From Nostoc sp. FACHB-973 (GTDB lineage Bacteria > Cyanobacteriota > Cyanobacteriia > Cyanobacteriales > Nostocaceae), in the NCBI RefSeq assembly GCF_014698115.1, contig NZ_JACJSJ010000003.1, forward strand, positions 117,297-181,296: 64,000 nucleotides of DNA. Direction: 5' to 3'. A program made the translations under genes and the position numbers. The notes under the pieces were generated by a model. The model did no database searches and had not been told where the DNA came from. It was given only the letters and a program-made list of their open reading frames with translations. Shown in pieces: positions 63,793 through 64,000 of the stretch; positions within the stretch are counted from its first letter, which is position 1; the number at the start of each line of letters is the position of its first letter.

Positions 63793-64000
63793 AGCTCAAC
63801 AACATCAGCAGTTGCTAAAATTGCATAACCAAATGTTCATGTCCCCCCAAGATTTTAGCTATCGTTGGGGATTAGGTTACGAAGAACTAGCAAAAATCTG
63901 TGCCATCTCTAAATCGACGGCTTATCACTGGTTAGGTGGACAAGCCAGCCGCCGAGAAGCTGGATTACCTTACCAGAGAATTATGGCTGTGGCTGATTTT
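63787..64000 (+). CDS. HTH DNA-binding protein, N-terminal part
   Basis: A frame open to the right edge, about 71 residues visible. FSYRWGLGYEELAKICAISK and STAYHWLGG form a helix-turn-helix like that of the 63029 product (both have W..S/Y.EELA.IC..S...). The overlap of 6 bp with the upstream gene indicates co-translation. The C-terminal part is cut off. Confidence 0.7.

Noticed and set aside
62800..64000. Right-hand partner of the transposon end at 53074
   Set aside because: No inverted GGCAAAGTTATG-type array is visible before the window ends.

Overview
The window comes from a cyanobacterium, most likely a filamentous one of the Nostocales. The 8-mer GCGATCGC (HIP1) is scattered through genes and gaps. 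The conserved genes are cyanobacterial in type: a plastid-like pyruvate dehydrogenase E2, purK followed by a 6S-RNA-like locus, and an argS/recQ neighbourhood. The intergenic spaces carry short dispersed palindromes and MITE-like repeats. The genus cannot be fixed from the sequence alone.

Region 1 (1-9147) is the cas12k/CRISPR end of a type V-K CRISPR-associated transposon (CAST). It carries a restriction-like cargo on the minus strand: a 53-aa protein, HsdM, an HsdS fused to an SMC/OLD-like ATPase, and an HNH nuclease of PtuB type cut by the window edge. Next come a ribbon-helix-helix regulator with a tandem-repeat operator, cas12k, a long tracrRNA, a four-repeat CRISPR array, a degenerate repeat with a 17-nt spacer that exactly matches the adjacent tRNA-Ala gene, and a transposon end with four TnsB-like sites three bases from that tRNA. 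The genes tnsB, tnsC and tniQ are not in the window and would lie to the left.

Region 2 (9150-22200) is chromosome: tRNA-Ala(CGC), a HAD phosphatase, two methyltransferases, rtcB interrupted by an HNH-type intein at its metal-binding cysteine, a NAGPA-domain protein, a pentapeptide membrane protein, the dihydrolipoamide acetyltransferase E2, a YlqD protein and a long-chain acyl-CoA ligase.

Region 3 (22380-30440) starts with a MITE and holds a five-gene cluster that looks like a STAND-type biological conflict system: a trypsin-co-occurring-domain protein, a trypsin-like protease, an ATPase sharing an effector-associated domain with the protease, a STAND NTPase with TPRs, and a radical SAM/SPASM enzyme.

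Region 4 (30500-50200) is mostly housekeeping: MFS transporter, two Uma2 proteins, RecQ, ArgS, a CbiG-like protein, peptidoglycan-binding protein, an M16 peptidase pair, an M48 peptidase, PurK with a downstream 6S-RNA candidate, and pentapeptide proteins. Three copies of one palindromic intergenic element lie here.

Region 5 (50270-64000) is accessory and AT-rich. It has three hypothetical genes, then a candidate second Tn7-like transposon end near 53074. To its right are a three-gene DISARM-like defence operon (SNF2-type helicase with DUF3883, DUF1156 methylase, DUF499 ATPase) and small HTH genes under palindromic TTGCCA operators. Together, regions 1, 3 and 5 put three separate predicted defence or conflict loci in 64 kb, two of them next to Tn7-like ends.
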